Assembly (NCBI GenBank): GCA_933207985.1
Contig: OW240915.1
Location: 265,813,360 to 265,877,359, forward strand
From: Pelobates cultripes
Lineage: Eukaryota; Chordata; Amphibia; Anura; Pelobatidae
Length of the DNA: 64,000 nucleotides
Direction: 5' to 3'
Numbering within the stretch: the first letter of the stretch is position 1; each line of letters opens with the position of its first letter. The translations under genes and the position numbers were made by a program. A model generated the notes under the pieces. That model saw only the letters and a program-made list of their open reading frames with translations, did no database searches and was not told the DNA's origin. This document shows, one piece after another, positions 11,838 through 23,897 of this stretch.

Positions 11838-13621
11838 CAGGGCCGCCACCAGAAATTATGGGGTCCCTACCTCAGCTCAGGGTCTGGGCCTCCTGGGGCC
11901 CGCCTCCAAATACTGCCCACAGGAATACACACACAGACAGATACATACTAACAGACACACATACTGAAACAGACATACATGCATACAGGCATACATACTG
12001 ACACACACATAATGAGACATACACACAGGCATATATAGTGACAGACAGACATACTAACATACATACAGACACGCATGCATGAGGACATAAAGACACATAC
12101 ATACATACATACAGACACCGACATACATACATACACACACACACACACATACATACATACAGACACTGATATCCATACATTCATACATTCATAATGGCAT
12201 ACAGACATACACAGACATACATTCATAATGGCATACAGACATACATACATTCAGACTGACATACATGCATACAGACATCCATCCACACATACACACAGAC
12301 ATAATGATATGCAGACATACATTCATACTGACATACAGACATACATATATAATGACATACAGACATACATATATACATACATAGACATACATAAAGACAG
12401 ACATACATGCATACAGACATACATACATACATCCATAGACATACATGCATGCATACAGACATACATACAGACAGACATACGTGCATGCATACAGACAAAC
12501 AGACATACATAGACATACACACAGACAGACATACAGACATACACATAGACATGCATGCATGCATACAGACAGACATACATAGACATACATACAGACATAT
12601 ATACATGCATACAGACATACATACAGACAGACATACACAGACAGACATACATACAGACAGACATACATACAGACAGACATACATACATACATAGACATAC
12701 ATCCATGCATACAATTAGACATACATACAGACAGACATACATGCATAGACATACAGACAGACAGACATACATGCAAACAGACATACATACAGACAGACAT
12801 GCATACATACAGACATACATACATACACATATAGACATACATACATACACATACAGATATACACATAAATACAGACTGACAGACAGACATAGACATACAG
12901 ACCTACATAGACATACATGCATACAGACAGACAGACATACATGCATACAGACATACAGACATTCACAGACATACATACAGACAGACATACATACACAGAC
13001 ATACATGCAGACAGACATACATACACATACATACAGACAGACATACATGCATGCATACAGATATACACATACACACAGACATACATACATACAGACATAC
13101 ATACACAGACATACATGCAGACAGACATACACACACATACAGACATACACATACATACATACATACATACATACAGACAGACATACATACACATACAGAC
13201 ATACATGCAGACAGACTTACATACACATACATACAGACATACACAGACATACATGCAGACATACATACATACAGCCATACACAGACAGCCATACATACAC
13301 ATACATACATACAGACATACATGCAGACAGACATACAGACAGACAGACATACATACATACAGACATACACACACACAGCTCATTTTCCAGCCACCCTCCT
13401 GTCTATTACCTTTTCTTTGCAGGAGGGTGGCTGGGGATGATGGGAGTCGGCGCTCCCTCTTCACTGGCGCGCGTGCTCCTCCCACGCGGAGTGAGCTGGG
13501 ATGAAGTAACCACTTCCTCCCAGCAGCACTTGCGGCTGCTTTTTTTTTTTTTTTAAAGGGGCCCAGTCGCGCTATACCACGGCCACAGCGCCGTGGTTGT
13601 CACCCCCTGATGACGGCCCTG
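11838..13621. mobile_element. Non-autonomous hAT element filled by a (ACAT/ACAG)n array
   Basis: Begins CAGGGCCGCCACC and ends GATGACGGCCCTG. The flanks TTTGTGAG and TTTGGTAG form a degenerate 8-bp target duplication. About 80 percent of its 1.8 kb is the tetranucleotide array; the right part is GC-rich. Confidence 0.7.
11930..13378 (+). repeat. 1.45-kb tetranucleotide array (ACAT/ACAG)
   Basis: Alternating CATA and GACA units (ACATACATACAGACAGACAT) with interspersed CATGCATG. All six frames stay open for hundreds of codons because the units contain no stop, giving spurious Cys/Tyr/Met/Val or His/Thr proteins. Confidence 0.95.
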
Positions 13622-13928
13622 TTTGGTAGAAAAGATTTTAGGGCTTAGATTGCCTGGTGTCCGATCTGGAGAGGACACCACAGAGGGAAATATCATAAAC
13701 TCTGGGCTGATCATATGAGCTGAGCTAATTAACAATCATTAGCACAGACAGAGTGAAGCCAGGGAAGATATTGGATTGTGTTATATGGATTACCCCTGGA
13801 GGGGTAATCTGTGCATATATAGAGTGCTGTGTGTCCAATAAAGCATGTTCATTCTACCCCCTACATTAAGTCTCGGCTAACGTCTGAGGGAAAAGGCTAT
13901 AATCAGAGCTACAGTACACGTGAGGAGT

Positions 13929-14272
13929 AGTGATGTCCCGAACGGTTCGCTGAACGGTTCGCCACGGACTCATCATTGAGTAAACTTTGACCCTGTACCT
14001 CACAGTCAGCAGACACATTCCAGCCAATCAGCAGCAGACCCTCCCTCCCAGACCCTCCCACCTCCTGGACAGCATCCATTTTACATTCATTGTGAAGCTG
14101 CATTCTTAGTGAGCTGTCCAGGAGGTGTGAGGGTCTGGGAGGGAGGGTCTGCTACTGATTGGCTGGAATGTGTCTGCTGACTGTGAGGTACAGGGTCAAA
14201 GTTTACTCAATGATGAGTCCATGGCGAACCGTTCGTGGCGAACCGTTCGCGAACCGTTCGGGATATCACTAG
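13929..14272. mobile_element. Foldback hAT MITE, copy 1
   Basis: Starts TAGTGATGTCCCGAACGGTT and ends CGTTCGGGATATCACTA, flanked by an 8-bp duplication GTGAGGAG. The two halves are inverted copies of about 140 bp (CTCCCAGACCCTCCCACCTC versus its complement), so the whole element can form one long hairpin. Confidence 0.75.
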
Positions 14273-14408
14273 TGAGGAGGTATTCAGAGAAAGGGCTGTA
14301 ATCCTGGTAACCCTTCAATAAAGCAGGTTCATTCAACCCCCTACATTAAGTCACGGCTAACGTCTGAGGGAAAAGGCTATAATCAGAGCTACAGTAAACC
14401 TGAGGAGT

Positions 14409-14740
14409 AGTGATGTCCCGAACGGTTCGCCACGAGCAGTTCGCCGCGGAGTCATCATTGAGTAAACTTTGACCCTGTACCTCACAGTCAGCAGACACAT
14501 TCCAGCCAATCAGCAGCAGATCCTCCCTCACAGACCCTCCCACCTCCTGGACAGCATCCATTTTACATTCATTGTGAAGCTGCATTCTTAGTGAGCTGTC
14601 CAGGAGGTGGGAGGGTCTGGGAGGGAGGGTCTGCTGCTGATTGGCTGGAATGTGTCTGCTGACTGTGAGGTACAGGGTCAAAGTTTACTCAATGATGAGT
14701 CCATGGCGAACCGTTCGCGAACCGTTCAGGACATCACTAG
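14409..14740. mobile_element. Foldback hAT MITE, copy 2
   Basis: Same element inside the second tandem unit. Starts TAGTGATGTCCCGAACGGTT and ends CCGTTCAGGACATCACTA. Flanks are CTGAGGAG and GTGAGGAG. It arose by segmental duplication rather than by a new insertion. Confidence 0.7.
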
Positions 14741-14993
14741 TGAGGAGGTATCCAGAGAAAGGGCTATAATCCTGGTAACCCTTCAAGCAGAAAAGGTCCC
14801 TAGATATTCCAATTCAGCTTTGGTGACTGGGTCTGAACAGTTCGAATAACTGGGTCTGAGAAGCTCCAATAACTGAGCTGTGACATAAATAAATAGATAA
14901 TCTATTTCCATTGTCATGAATACATCTGTGGTTTCTTTTCTGCCCTTTATTGATGATTGGAGACAGAGCTGGTTTTTAACAGGACATGGAGAA

Positions 14994-15094
14994 TTTCATA
15001 GGTTAAATTGGATTAAATGGTACAGCCCAAAAAGATGGGGCAGACTAGATGGGCCAAATGGCTTTTATCTGCCATCACATTCTATGTTTCTAAG
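14994..15094 (-). repeat. Dispersed repeat (GAAACATAGAATGTGAtGGCAGA type)
   Basis: Contains the reverse complement of the sequence found at 38783-38850: GGGCAGACTAGATGGGCCAA, then TCTGCCATCACATTCTATGTTTC. Probably the conserved part of a SINE or a LINE 3' end (inference). Confidence 0.6.
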
Positions 15095-15140
15095 TAAGGG
15101 GGAGCAGCACCAGACTACCTTTAAACTTCTTTAAGTATCT

Positions 15141-15557
15141 TTAAAGGAACACTATAAGGTCAGTAATACATATGTGGATTCCTCACCCTGTAGTGTTAAA
15201 AAACCATGTTAGCCCCCAGCCCGGCCTTATCCCCCTTAAATAAATAGAAAACTTGTATTTTTTTCCAGCACTGCGCGGGTCTGTCCGTGCTGGCCCCACC
15301 CCTGATCTGCCTGCTTGGCTGTCATCATAAAAACTCACGATATCAGTCAATCCAATGTTTGGCTGAGATCGTGAATACTGATGATCTCAATCAAGGAGGC
15401 TGTGCAGCACTGTCCAAGAAGAACCTCTAGTGGTCATTTGAGTGACTGCCACTGGAGGTGTCCCTAGGCAGCAATGTAAATACTGCCTTTTCTCTGAAAA
15501 AGGCAGTATTTTATTCAAAAAGCTGTAGTTGTTCTGGTGACTATAGTGTCCCTTTAA
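15141..15557. mobile_element. TTAA MITE
   Basis: Starts TTAAAGGAACACTATAAGGT and ends TGACTATAGTGTCCCTTTAA with TTAA at both ends. Internal foldback ACTGCCTTTTCTCTGAAAAAGGCAGT near 15480-15508. Confidence 0.75.
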
Positions 15558-18500
15558 AGTTTATGCATATGCAAAACATAACAAAAAATATAATAAAATT
15601 AAAAATGTGCAACACTTTAATATTTCTGTATTCATTTCCTTACAGAACCACCATATGCTGGTAAGCAAATTCTGTAAACAATAATTAAAAATTGAAAAAG
15701 CATCATCAATTTTTCTTCACCCTAGCTATACTAGATGTAGTTGTTTGACATTCTAAATAATTATGTATGAACGCAGGCTAAGTTTTGCAGCCACAGAAAT
15801 ACTTACTATTTTTATCACGTTTAGGGCACTGCAGCCATGGAAACAGATGCATTTTATATGAGGCAAGGGTATGGGCAACCATGAAACAGTTCTTGTTTAC
15901 ATCAGATTAGGTTATGAAAGTAACAATCTCCTCTGACATTCGACTTTTATTAAAAGGAATTCAAGTCACAATTGCATTAGCATGCGATCAAGAATAGTGG
16001 TGGTCACAACTTCCTTCCTAATGAACGGATTCTTCACACATGTATCACAACTGTTTGTGTTCTTTAACAATTTTGCAAGGGAACTTCTTTTCACTAATTA
16101 ATGTCATAGTAAATAATAATATAGGCTGTGGCACTTGGACATCTGTGGAGGAGAAACATGCCATCTTGCATAACCAACAGTCATCCACATCATATACAAT
16201 CTTTCATACCACAGCAAAATTACACATTTTTCTGCAAAAAAATAAATAAAATACATTTGCTGTGCTGTCATGATGCTCAACATGTTATAAAATTATTTAA
16301 ATTAAAAAAAATCCCAAACTTTTGAGGAAGCTCACAAGTCGAACGTGCTGATGGTCCTTTTCATTTAAATTTAAATTTTAGTTTTGTTGTGCAAGCAAGG
16401 CAATAAAAACCAATGATATAGGAAAATATATAATGTCTTTAACAGAGTTTTATAATACAATGGTTGCTATACTGGGTCTCTCCTAAATAGGGCATAACAC
16501 TTCATATAATGCACATATTCAAAGAGAAATAGAAGATCTCCCGATAAAATAAAAATGATTGAATTTAATCCAGATATGTAAAAAAAAAAATACCACAAAA
16601 AAATTCAACCAAAAGCAGAAATAAGTCACCACTCAAATAACAAGAGGAAGAAAGAGAAGTAGAAAAGAGCAAAGGCAACAGAACAGAAAAGCAAAGAGAA
16701 AAGGAGACGAGAGAAGAAGAAAAATGATCAGCAAAATGAAGAAAAAAATAAACAAAGGGATCAATCCCGATAGAGCAGGCCAAACCAGACTTTCCCGTCA
16801 GAAGCCTACCACATGAGTATCTAAGGGTCTAATCCAGGAAGATGAAAAACATTTTAAGAAAATGATCAGTAATGTCATGGAGAGTTTCCATAAGTTTTTC
16901 CATCCTAAATAAATACCAGATTTTAGAATCTATTTGGCCCGGGGGTAGGGGCGATTTTCACAAATTTCCATAGGGCTACCCATAAAGACCCAAAGGTTCT
17001 CCCATAAAGGCCTAAGTTTGATGGTACATTTTTGGATTGTTTTGTTAGAAGGCTATGCCCAATTCCTCCTTGGACTGCTAAGTATTGGAAGGTCAACAGA
17101 ATGTTTCTGCTGGCCTTGTAGAAACTGTTTTTGTTAAAAATAAGAATTGTCCTTTTCAACACATGATGTGTATCTGTAAGAATGGTTGGACCTGAGTCTT
17201 TCACATCTTATCAAGTTAACAGGCTCACTTTGTTTTGCATTCCAGGTTATAATTAGAATAATAATTGCAATTTATAGAACACTATTCTAATTTACTGCAA
17301 ATACCTTCAAAGAGCATTCTCTGTTATTATTATCTTAGTTATTGGTACTCGTGTTATGGACCTACAGTTGCCCTGCAAAACATGTGTTTTGGGTGGTTTG
17401 ATCATGCACATCAGTCAACGGATTTAGCAACTGAGCCACCTAATTTTTCTTTTTAGCTCTAGTGTAAGTAACAGTGGAAGTAAGTAACCCTATTCCGGTA
17501 CAATCTTATACCATGTTCTTCCCAGTAGACACCTTGACTATTTTTCGCGTCCTTATAATGTGGTTTTTGGGGTGACATTTAAACCATTTCTGCTAGCATA
17601 TTATTTCTGAGTACTGTATGTATAAAATTACCCTGCCCTACAACAGATCAGCCCAGAAATTGTATACATTTGTATTAAACATGCAAATTCTTGTCTATGT
17701 CCAATGTTACCAAGCCATATTCACACAGTAGTTGTTGCAAATGAACGTCAAAGAGACAGAACAAACAAATCAATATAGATTGTATTGTTAGAAGCAACAG
17801 AGAATGCATAATAGTCACAATAAGGATTGAAAAAAGAAAACCTTGAGTAGACAACAGCTTCGATGCCCTAAATGTAAAGCTTTACTTGCATGATTGCACA
17901 TATGCTAAATTATCTCTACTCTTACTAGGGTAGGAAAACTTTGCTTACAACATTAAATGCCTTTTACCATCGATACCAGAGAAATATGGAAATTTTACTT
18001 TTATTCAAAAAGCACTCAAATGGTATTTATCTTTTTTTATGAAATGTCTCTGAGCAATAAACTGCTATGATGTTCAGAGTGAGAATGTTTATGGGATAAT
18101 CCGTGAAATTATGGTGACATATTGAGTAGTTGAAATGTGAGCACATAAATCTGGAAAAGAGAGATTGTTTTGTTATGTGGAACAAAGAAAAGCTATTTTA
18201 AGTTATACAATTGTTTATGGAGGGCCAAGATACAACTGAAGTCTACAGTGACGCGGAGAGAGATGAAACACATGTTAAATAGAGAAAAAACAAAACCAAA
18301 TACTATATGAAATAAAAGCAATGGGGTCCAAAGCAATGTGCATATCATGGTCCATTTCATAGGGAGATTTGGAACCAGTAAATGGGGCGTCTTTAAGTCA
18401 ATTTACATTGGGTAAACAGACCATGTGATTTCATATTCTCTGATCAGGTTATACTTTAATTATATAACTAAGCAGCCCCTGTTTCCATTACTTGGGTATA

Positions 18501-18854
18501 TGTAGAAAAACAGCTGGCAGGGTAAGGTTGAAGAATACATCATGTGTGCATGGTAGATTGTAGCTGTGTGTCTGCGTATGCATGTGAGTGTTGGTGTGTG
18601 TGTGTGTGTGTGTAGTATGGATCTGTGAATGTGCTCTTACATTTGACTGTATACATAAGGAGTCACATGTGACAACATGATTTGATCAGTGGTTCCCAAG
18701 TAAGTAGACCTAAAAGACTATTTGCCATTTATGGAGAACTGTAATGAAGCACTTTCAGTTTGTTCTTTATCTTTAATACAAAAATTGTTAAAGAAGAAAA
18801 AAAAAAGATATGTATGATGAAACTATTGAAACCATTCAAACATAAGTCACAATA
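15558..18854. other. ASPH intron, unremarkable AT-rich sequence
   Basis: Part of the 13.5-kb last intron. I see no exon, transposon terminus or RNA gene here. A short (TG)n run lies at 18595-18613 and a purine-rich stretch at 16610-16760. Confidence 0.5.
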
Positions 18855-18884
18855 TTGCAACTTTATTTCCTTATTTTAAACTTT

Positions 18885-19520
18885 CTAAATTACAAAACAG
18901 ACATTCAGCAAAGGGTGCATCGCCTAAGCAATGCTATTTTAGAACGTAAGTCACATAAGTACAAGCATGATAAGGAAGATAATGTGCAATCTCGGGTGTA
19001 TGTTTGGCCATCTCCACCTAGTTATAGAAGGACAAAAAGACCTCATGAAAGGGTGAACGCTATCATAAAGAAACAACCTCAGCACAAGAACGTGAGTTTC
19101 AGTGATACTGAAGCCAAGACTACAGATTTTAATTTGAGCACTTGCTCTTTATCAAGTGCAGAAAGATCACAGAGGGCAACTGATTCATCAAATGGCTTTG
19201 CTTCAAATTACACAGAGAAGGCAAAAAAACAAGAGACGCAGGTGACGTCACCAAGGAGACACTCAGGGCAAGGGAGCAGACCATGTAATGGTAAGAAAAA
19301 GTTATTCACCACAGTCAGATCAGAAAACTCACAGACAGTATTAAATGTATCTGATAAAACTCTCAATGACTCTCAGATCAAAGACCTTGAAAAAAGTCTT
19401 AATTTTGCACCCTCTAAAGATTTCAATCTTTTTCATACCTTAGCTTAATCAGTATGTTAGAAAATTGACATTTTTTGGTCACCTTTCTCAGGTATATTCT
19501 GATATGATTGACAGTGAGGA
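18885..19520 (+). pseudogene. Penelope-like retroelement fragment (N-terminal part)
   Basis: About 185 codons stay open to a stop at 19446-19448 and are Lys/Ser rich. They end LNVSDKTLNDSQIKDLEKSL then NFAPSKDFNLFHTL. This resembles the LNLS..L....I..LSKGLxFxPT stretch that precedes the reverse transcriptase in Penelope-like elements of amphibians. Past the stop another frame continues with NQYVRKLTFFGHLSQ, as expected for the family, so a small indel broke the frame. No reverse transcriptase core follows. Confidence 0.5.
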
Positions 19521-20204
19521 TTCCAACAATATTCAGGCTTAGATAATGAATCAGAATTTGTTTTCAGACGAGTTGGGTCAGTTTCATTTAGAGTCACTGT
19601 CTCTTGATAGGAATTGTGAAGCTTTACAAATAATTGATAAGAGCTCCGCATAATCTTTTTAGAAAAAAACCCCCAAAAAGTCCAATCTGTCTAGGCTAGA
19701 ATTAAATAATTTTGGCATAACCTTGACATTGTTATATGTCAAGAAGACAAGGGTGGCATTGTGATAACTCATTGGGAAAATCCTGAATGGTTTGGATGCA
19801 TTTAATTTCTTAAATCCTGTGAGTGCAATCTATGGCACAATATAAAATGTATTCTTTGTGCTGATTATTATATTTTTTTTATTTATTACCTTGTTTATTA
19901 GTTAATTTTTTCATGTTTTATGTTTTTCAAATTATTTTTCTCTTTTTTTAAATTTTTTTATTGGGTTATTTCCCAGTGCAGTGATTTGCTTGGGATGTTC
20001 TATTCTCTCCCCTCTGGTTTGCAGGGGGTTAATGTTTCACCCCAACTAACTAATCATTAGGCTGAAAGTTTAAGTATCCGGGCAGTGTGTTAGCACACTA
20101 TGCCTAAGATTAAGTGCCATGCGACACGAAATGCCCTGGGAATATGTGTCCTTTTTCATTTTTAGTTGATTTATTTTATTTTATTTTTTGGCAGATGAAA
20201 TACA

Positions 20205-21880
20205 TTTTTTTGTTATTCAATGGTTTTATTTTGAATATTACATACAGAGTTTGTCGATTTGATGTAACATACATTTAACAGCAGTAGCAGGGTACATATT
20301 CCAAACTTACTGTGATCTATAACAGTTTACATAACTAGTACATCCCATTCAATCACGGCTATATGACATCTCATATCTATGACATGGGTTGTAAGGAAAT
20401 CTTTTGCTTTATGCCGTTTTTAATTGTAATTTAAGCTCCCATGCATGGGTTTCTGTGTCTTAGCGGGTTAGAGTACTGGCGTTGTATTTCACCATGTGTG
20501 TCCTAGCGATGGGTATTGTTCCCAAGGGTGGCCTGCGTGTGCCTCTAGTGGTGTGCGCTTGTTCAGGTGTTGGTTATGTGCCATCCCTTTCCCAATATCC
20601 CTCCTCCCCCATGGCTTGTCATGTGGTGTGCTCGTGTCCTGGGATGTCTAGGTTGCGTCTGCTTCTTCGTCTAATAGCTTCTGTGTAGTTTTCGTTTTTG
20701 TCAGTGGGCCCTTCCCCGTCGGTTCCCCCATGGCCTTGCCGTGGGGTTAGGCAATCGGTTATGTCTTTTGGTCTGGGTCGTTGGGGAGGGGGGCTGAGAG
20801 GGGGCAAGAAGAGTGCCGAGGGGTTAGAAATGGAGTAATGGGGATAGGGGGGAAGGTGGTGTGGAGATGGAAGGAGAGGAGACAAAGGAAAGAAAAAGAG
20901 GAGGGGAAGAGAAAGGGAGATAAAGCGTGAACGAGAAAAAAACGAGGGGGGTGGGAGGTTGCAGGCAGATGTCCTTAGTATGATAGGTAGGGGGGGCGGG
21001 GAGTGTGCCTGTAGTATTGTATTGTGAGGCCATTTTGCCTGCTTTTACGAGTTTGATGGCCAGTTTGAGCTCATCCATGGTGATGGGTGCTTCCATGGCC
21101 TCACTCTCCTATTTTTTGAGGTGATGTATCTGGTGATGTATGCTGTTCTTCTGTTTTGTGTTGTGGTGGCGGTCCCAATTCCCTCTTGCTTTGGAGCTAG
21201 ATTATAAAGAGAAGCATACTATCGTCTGAAGCCTTCCGCTATGCCCTTTGGTGTCAGGTGTAGTGTGCCAGCCTGATTTAGTTTTTTACAAAGCATTTTT
21301 GCCTTCTGGCTCTCAGTGCTCTGGCAAGCATTTTGTTGCCATACTCATAGAATGATTTCTTGGGTAGTCGGAATTGCATTTTGGATGTTATGCATGAGTG
21401 AAGTTGTGCCCTGGCTATTGTCAGTTGTTTGTATATCTCCTCTGTGAGTGTGGCCTTATGAAGGGTTTCAAGGGATGACATTTGTGTGATCAGTTCCTTC
21501 ACCTCGCATGAGCGTAGTTTCTTCTGGTGCGCACCGTGCTTAATCAGGAGGTCCCTGACATTACATTTATGTGCTTCCCAGACCGAAGCCGGGTTAGCTT
21601 CCGGCCTGGTGTTGGTTAGGAAGAACTGTTCTAGGTCTGCCTGGACATCTGCTCTGATAGTGGGATTTTCCTCTTATGACGTGATCCGGGAGCGTTGTCT
21701 TTCCAGATCACGTGTCCAGTCTCGGGTCTATGGGGGCATTAAAGTCTCCTCCCACCACTAGTGTGCCCTCGCTGAAGGGGGTGAGCTGCGAGTGCTGCCA
21801 GAGTGTGTAGGTAGCTCCGGATGGACTATGACGGGTGGTCCCCCTGGTAACTAGGGGTCGAGGGGGTCATTTGGGCTCTT
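20205..21880 (-). pseudogene. Decayed L1-type LINE ORF2 fragment
   Basis: On the minus strand, pieces appear in the right order. An endonuclease motif VVGGDFNAPIDPRLDT lies near 21710-21775. A linker segment ELITQMSSLETLHKATLTEE with FYEYGNKM lies at 21278-21502. The start of the reverse transcriptase, APITMDELKLAIKLVKAGK, lies near 21030-21095. Stops and frameshifts separate them and the catalytic FADD region is absent. The sequence down to the A-rich run near 20205 may be 3' UTR. Confidence 0.7.
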
Positions 21881-22175
21881 TTCATGCGGCGTATAGTGAG
21901 CAGACAGGGACTGTATTATGCATCCATCTTCATTCCGCTAGTTGATTTGTTATAGATCAAGTTTGCTATGTCACCATTTGTTATATATACATTTTTAAAC
22001 ATACATTATGTTTTACAGAATTAGCAAATTATGGATAATTTTCATTAAGAACACTTTTGCACCATGATTAGTGTTAGCAGGTGTATCCACCTTTGTACTT
22101 TATCATCGGGATTGACCATCTCTGCCTTTGGATGCTACCTGTGTATGGGTGAGCATTTACCAATTTTTCAAGTTT

Positions 22176-22217
22176 GTTTTTCTATTTTTGCATACATGTA
22201 TGCAAAAATAGAAAAAC
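22176..22217. repeat. Perfect 42-bp AT-rich palindrome
   Basis: GTTTTTCTATTTTTGCATAC followed by its exact complement, centred on ACATGT at 22194-22199, with no spacer. No other element boundary is visible around it. Confidence 0.9.
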
Positions 22218-23111
22218 TCACTCGAAAAAAATGTTGGTGCAGCCTTTTTTGGATCCCAGAATCTCTCTTTCTGGAGTCCTTTTTTTCTATTTGTTTAATA
22301 GTGAAGGATGTGAAGATTTGAGCCCTGGTTGCATGATTCCATAAAATAAAGTCATTTTCTACTGTTTAGATGTTTGCTATATCAGTATGTGACCACTGCT
22401 GTACTGATGTCAAGCGTGCTTGGGAATAACCTACATTTGCATAAAATAAGACAGAACTGGGTAGAATAATGTTCTTTCAAGGGTACCTAGCACTGTGCTG
22501 AAGATTTAATGAATGATTTAAATCCAGCCAGTTTCACCTTTTCTCATGTAGGTTATCTAACTTGAAAGTTTAATTCAGAAGATGCAGACAGTTTTCTAGA
22601 CATGTTGAGAGAACGGTACCGGTTGTTGCCTGAAGACAGGAATAATTAATGTTTTCAGAAACAAAAAATCTGCAAGGTCATCTCAAGGGTAAAACAATGA
22701 AACAGTGGATGGAAAAAAAGAAATAAAAAACAATTATTGGTGAAACTCGACTGTATATTCACACAATAACTATCTCAGTACCAAACACTTTTTATTATCT
22801 CTGTTGCTGTAGAAATGGAGATTGCCAGCATATGAGAGCCTATCGGATTATCTATATATTATCTAATATTTTTTTTTAAATTATGTAATTGTTTTAATCT
22901 CTGCTATAAAGTTACTCAACTTAATAGCAAATGATTACTCTCACAATCTGATTCCTATGGAGGATCCCACAAGATTGTGTGAGGAGCAGGACAAAGCCTT
23001 ATTCCCAGTGGTGTATCCTGGTTTTGTGCTGCCCTAGGCAGGACAAAACTCATGCACCCCCCTCCCCCGCGCCACCCCCACCCAACCCTTCCCCCCCGCC
23101 CCACCTTCTAA

Positions 23112-23458
23112 ATACACACACACACATACACAGTCAGACACACACTTAACAGTCAGACACACACTTAACAGTCAGACACACACACACAGTCAGACACAAG
23201 CACACACACACAGTCAGGCACACACACACAGTCAGAAACAAACACACACACACACACACAGTCAGACACAAACACACACACACAGTCAGACACACACACA
23301 CAGTCAGACACAAATACACACACACAGTCACACACACACACACAGTCAGACACACACACACGCACATAGTCAGACACACACACGCACACAGTCAGACACA
23401 CACACACAAACACACAGTCAGACACAAACACACACACACAGTCAGACACAAACACACA
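23112..23458 (+). repeat. (CA)n array with CAGTCAGACA punctuations
   Basis: Runs of ACACAC interrupted regularly by CAGTCAGACACA. Lies within the hAT element. Confidence 0.9.
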
Positions 23459-23596
23459 TTAACACTTTTTTTTTTAATTTAACCCCCCCCCCAGTCTCCT
23501 TACCTTTGGGAGTACTGGGGGGGGTTCCTCTTTCTCCCTGGTGGTCCAGTGGCTGCCGGTCGGGCTGATGGGCTGGCTGCTGGACGGGCAACTGGC

Positions 23597-23760
23597 GAGG
23601 GAGCTCTTCCTCTGAGCGGTCTGCTTAGCTCCCTCCCGCGCTGCAGAGTGAGGCTGGGAGCTGGAATATGACGTCATCAACCCGGCTCCCAGCCTCACTC
23701 TGCGGGCGGCGCGCGAGGGAGCTGAGCAGACCGCTCAGAGGAAGAGCTCCCTTGCCAGCC
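23597..23760. repeat. GC-rich inverted repeat centred on TGACGTCA
   Basis: TGACGTCA at 23669-23676. Arms GAGGGAGCTCTTCCTCTGAG and CTCAGAGGAAGAGCTCCCTT, with inner arms GAGTGAGGCTGGGAGC and GCTCCCAGCCTCACTC. Confidence 0.85.
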
Positions 23761-23897
23761 GCCCGCCCAGCGCCCAGCAGCCAGCGCAAGGCTAACTAGG
23801 CATTTGCCCTGGGCATTGGAGGCGGCCCCCCCCTGAAAAATACCGCCCAAGGCAAATGCCTTGTTTGCCTCGCGGCTAATACGTCCCTGCTTATTCC

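Larger units (their letters stand above)
13837..14784 (+). repeat. Two-copy tandem duplication, unit 480 bp
   Basis: Unit 1 starts CAATAAAGCATGTTCATTCT at 13837 and unit 2 starts CAATAAAGCAGGTTCATTCA at 14317. Both run through ATTAAGTC..GGCTAACGTCTGAGG and one foldback hAT element each. The copies differ by scattered substitutions. Confidence 0.85.
11637..14890 (+). mobile_element. LTR-like sequence split by a hAT element and partly duplicated
   Basis: Sequence on both sides of the hAT insertion looks like one LTR: TGACAGAAGCCCCTG at the left, a TATA-like GCATATATAGAGTG near 13813 and a polyadenylation-type CAATAAAGC at 13837. A 480-bp unit starting at CAATAAAGC is repeated at 14317. No gag or pol was found. 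Boundaries are uncertain. Confidence 0.4.
23006..23889 (-). mobile_element. Non-autonomous hAT element with CRE-centred palindrome (inverted orientation)
   Basis: Begins CAGTGGTGTATCCTGG and ends CTAATACGTCCCTG. A perfect 8-bp target duplication CTTATTCC occurs at 22998-23005 and 23890-23897. Order of parts is reversed relative to the element at 53266: CA repeat, T-run, CTCCTTACCTTTGGG module, then the inverted repeat. Confidence 0.87.

Noticed and set aside
11872..13556. Many long open frames (up to 333 codons) rich in Cys/Tyr/Met/Val or His/Thr/Asp/Ile on both strands.
   Set aside because: They are translations of the ACAT/ACAG array, whose units contain no stop codon in most frames. There is no protein family, start context or splicing support.
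19230..19260. Another TGACGTCA (within GGTGACGTCACC near 19241-19252) as a further member of the CRE-hairpin group.
   Set aside because: It is inside the Penelope-like reading frame with no flanking inverted repeat, so it is probably coincidental.
20482..20885. Open frames around the G-rich region, possibly a gene.
   Set aside because: They lie in the presumed 3' region of a decayed L1 fragment and show no family match.
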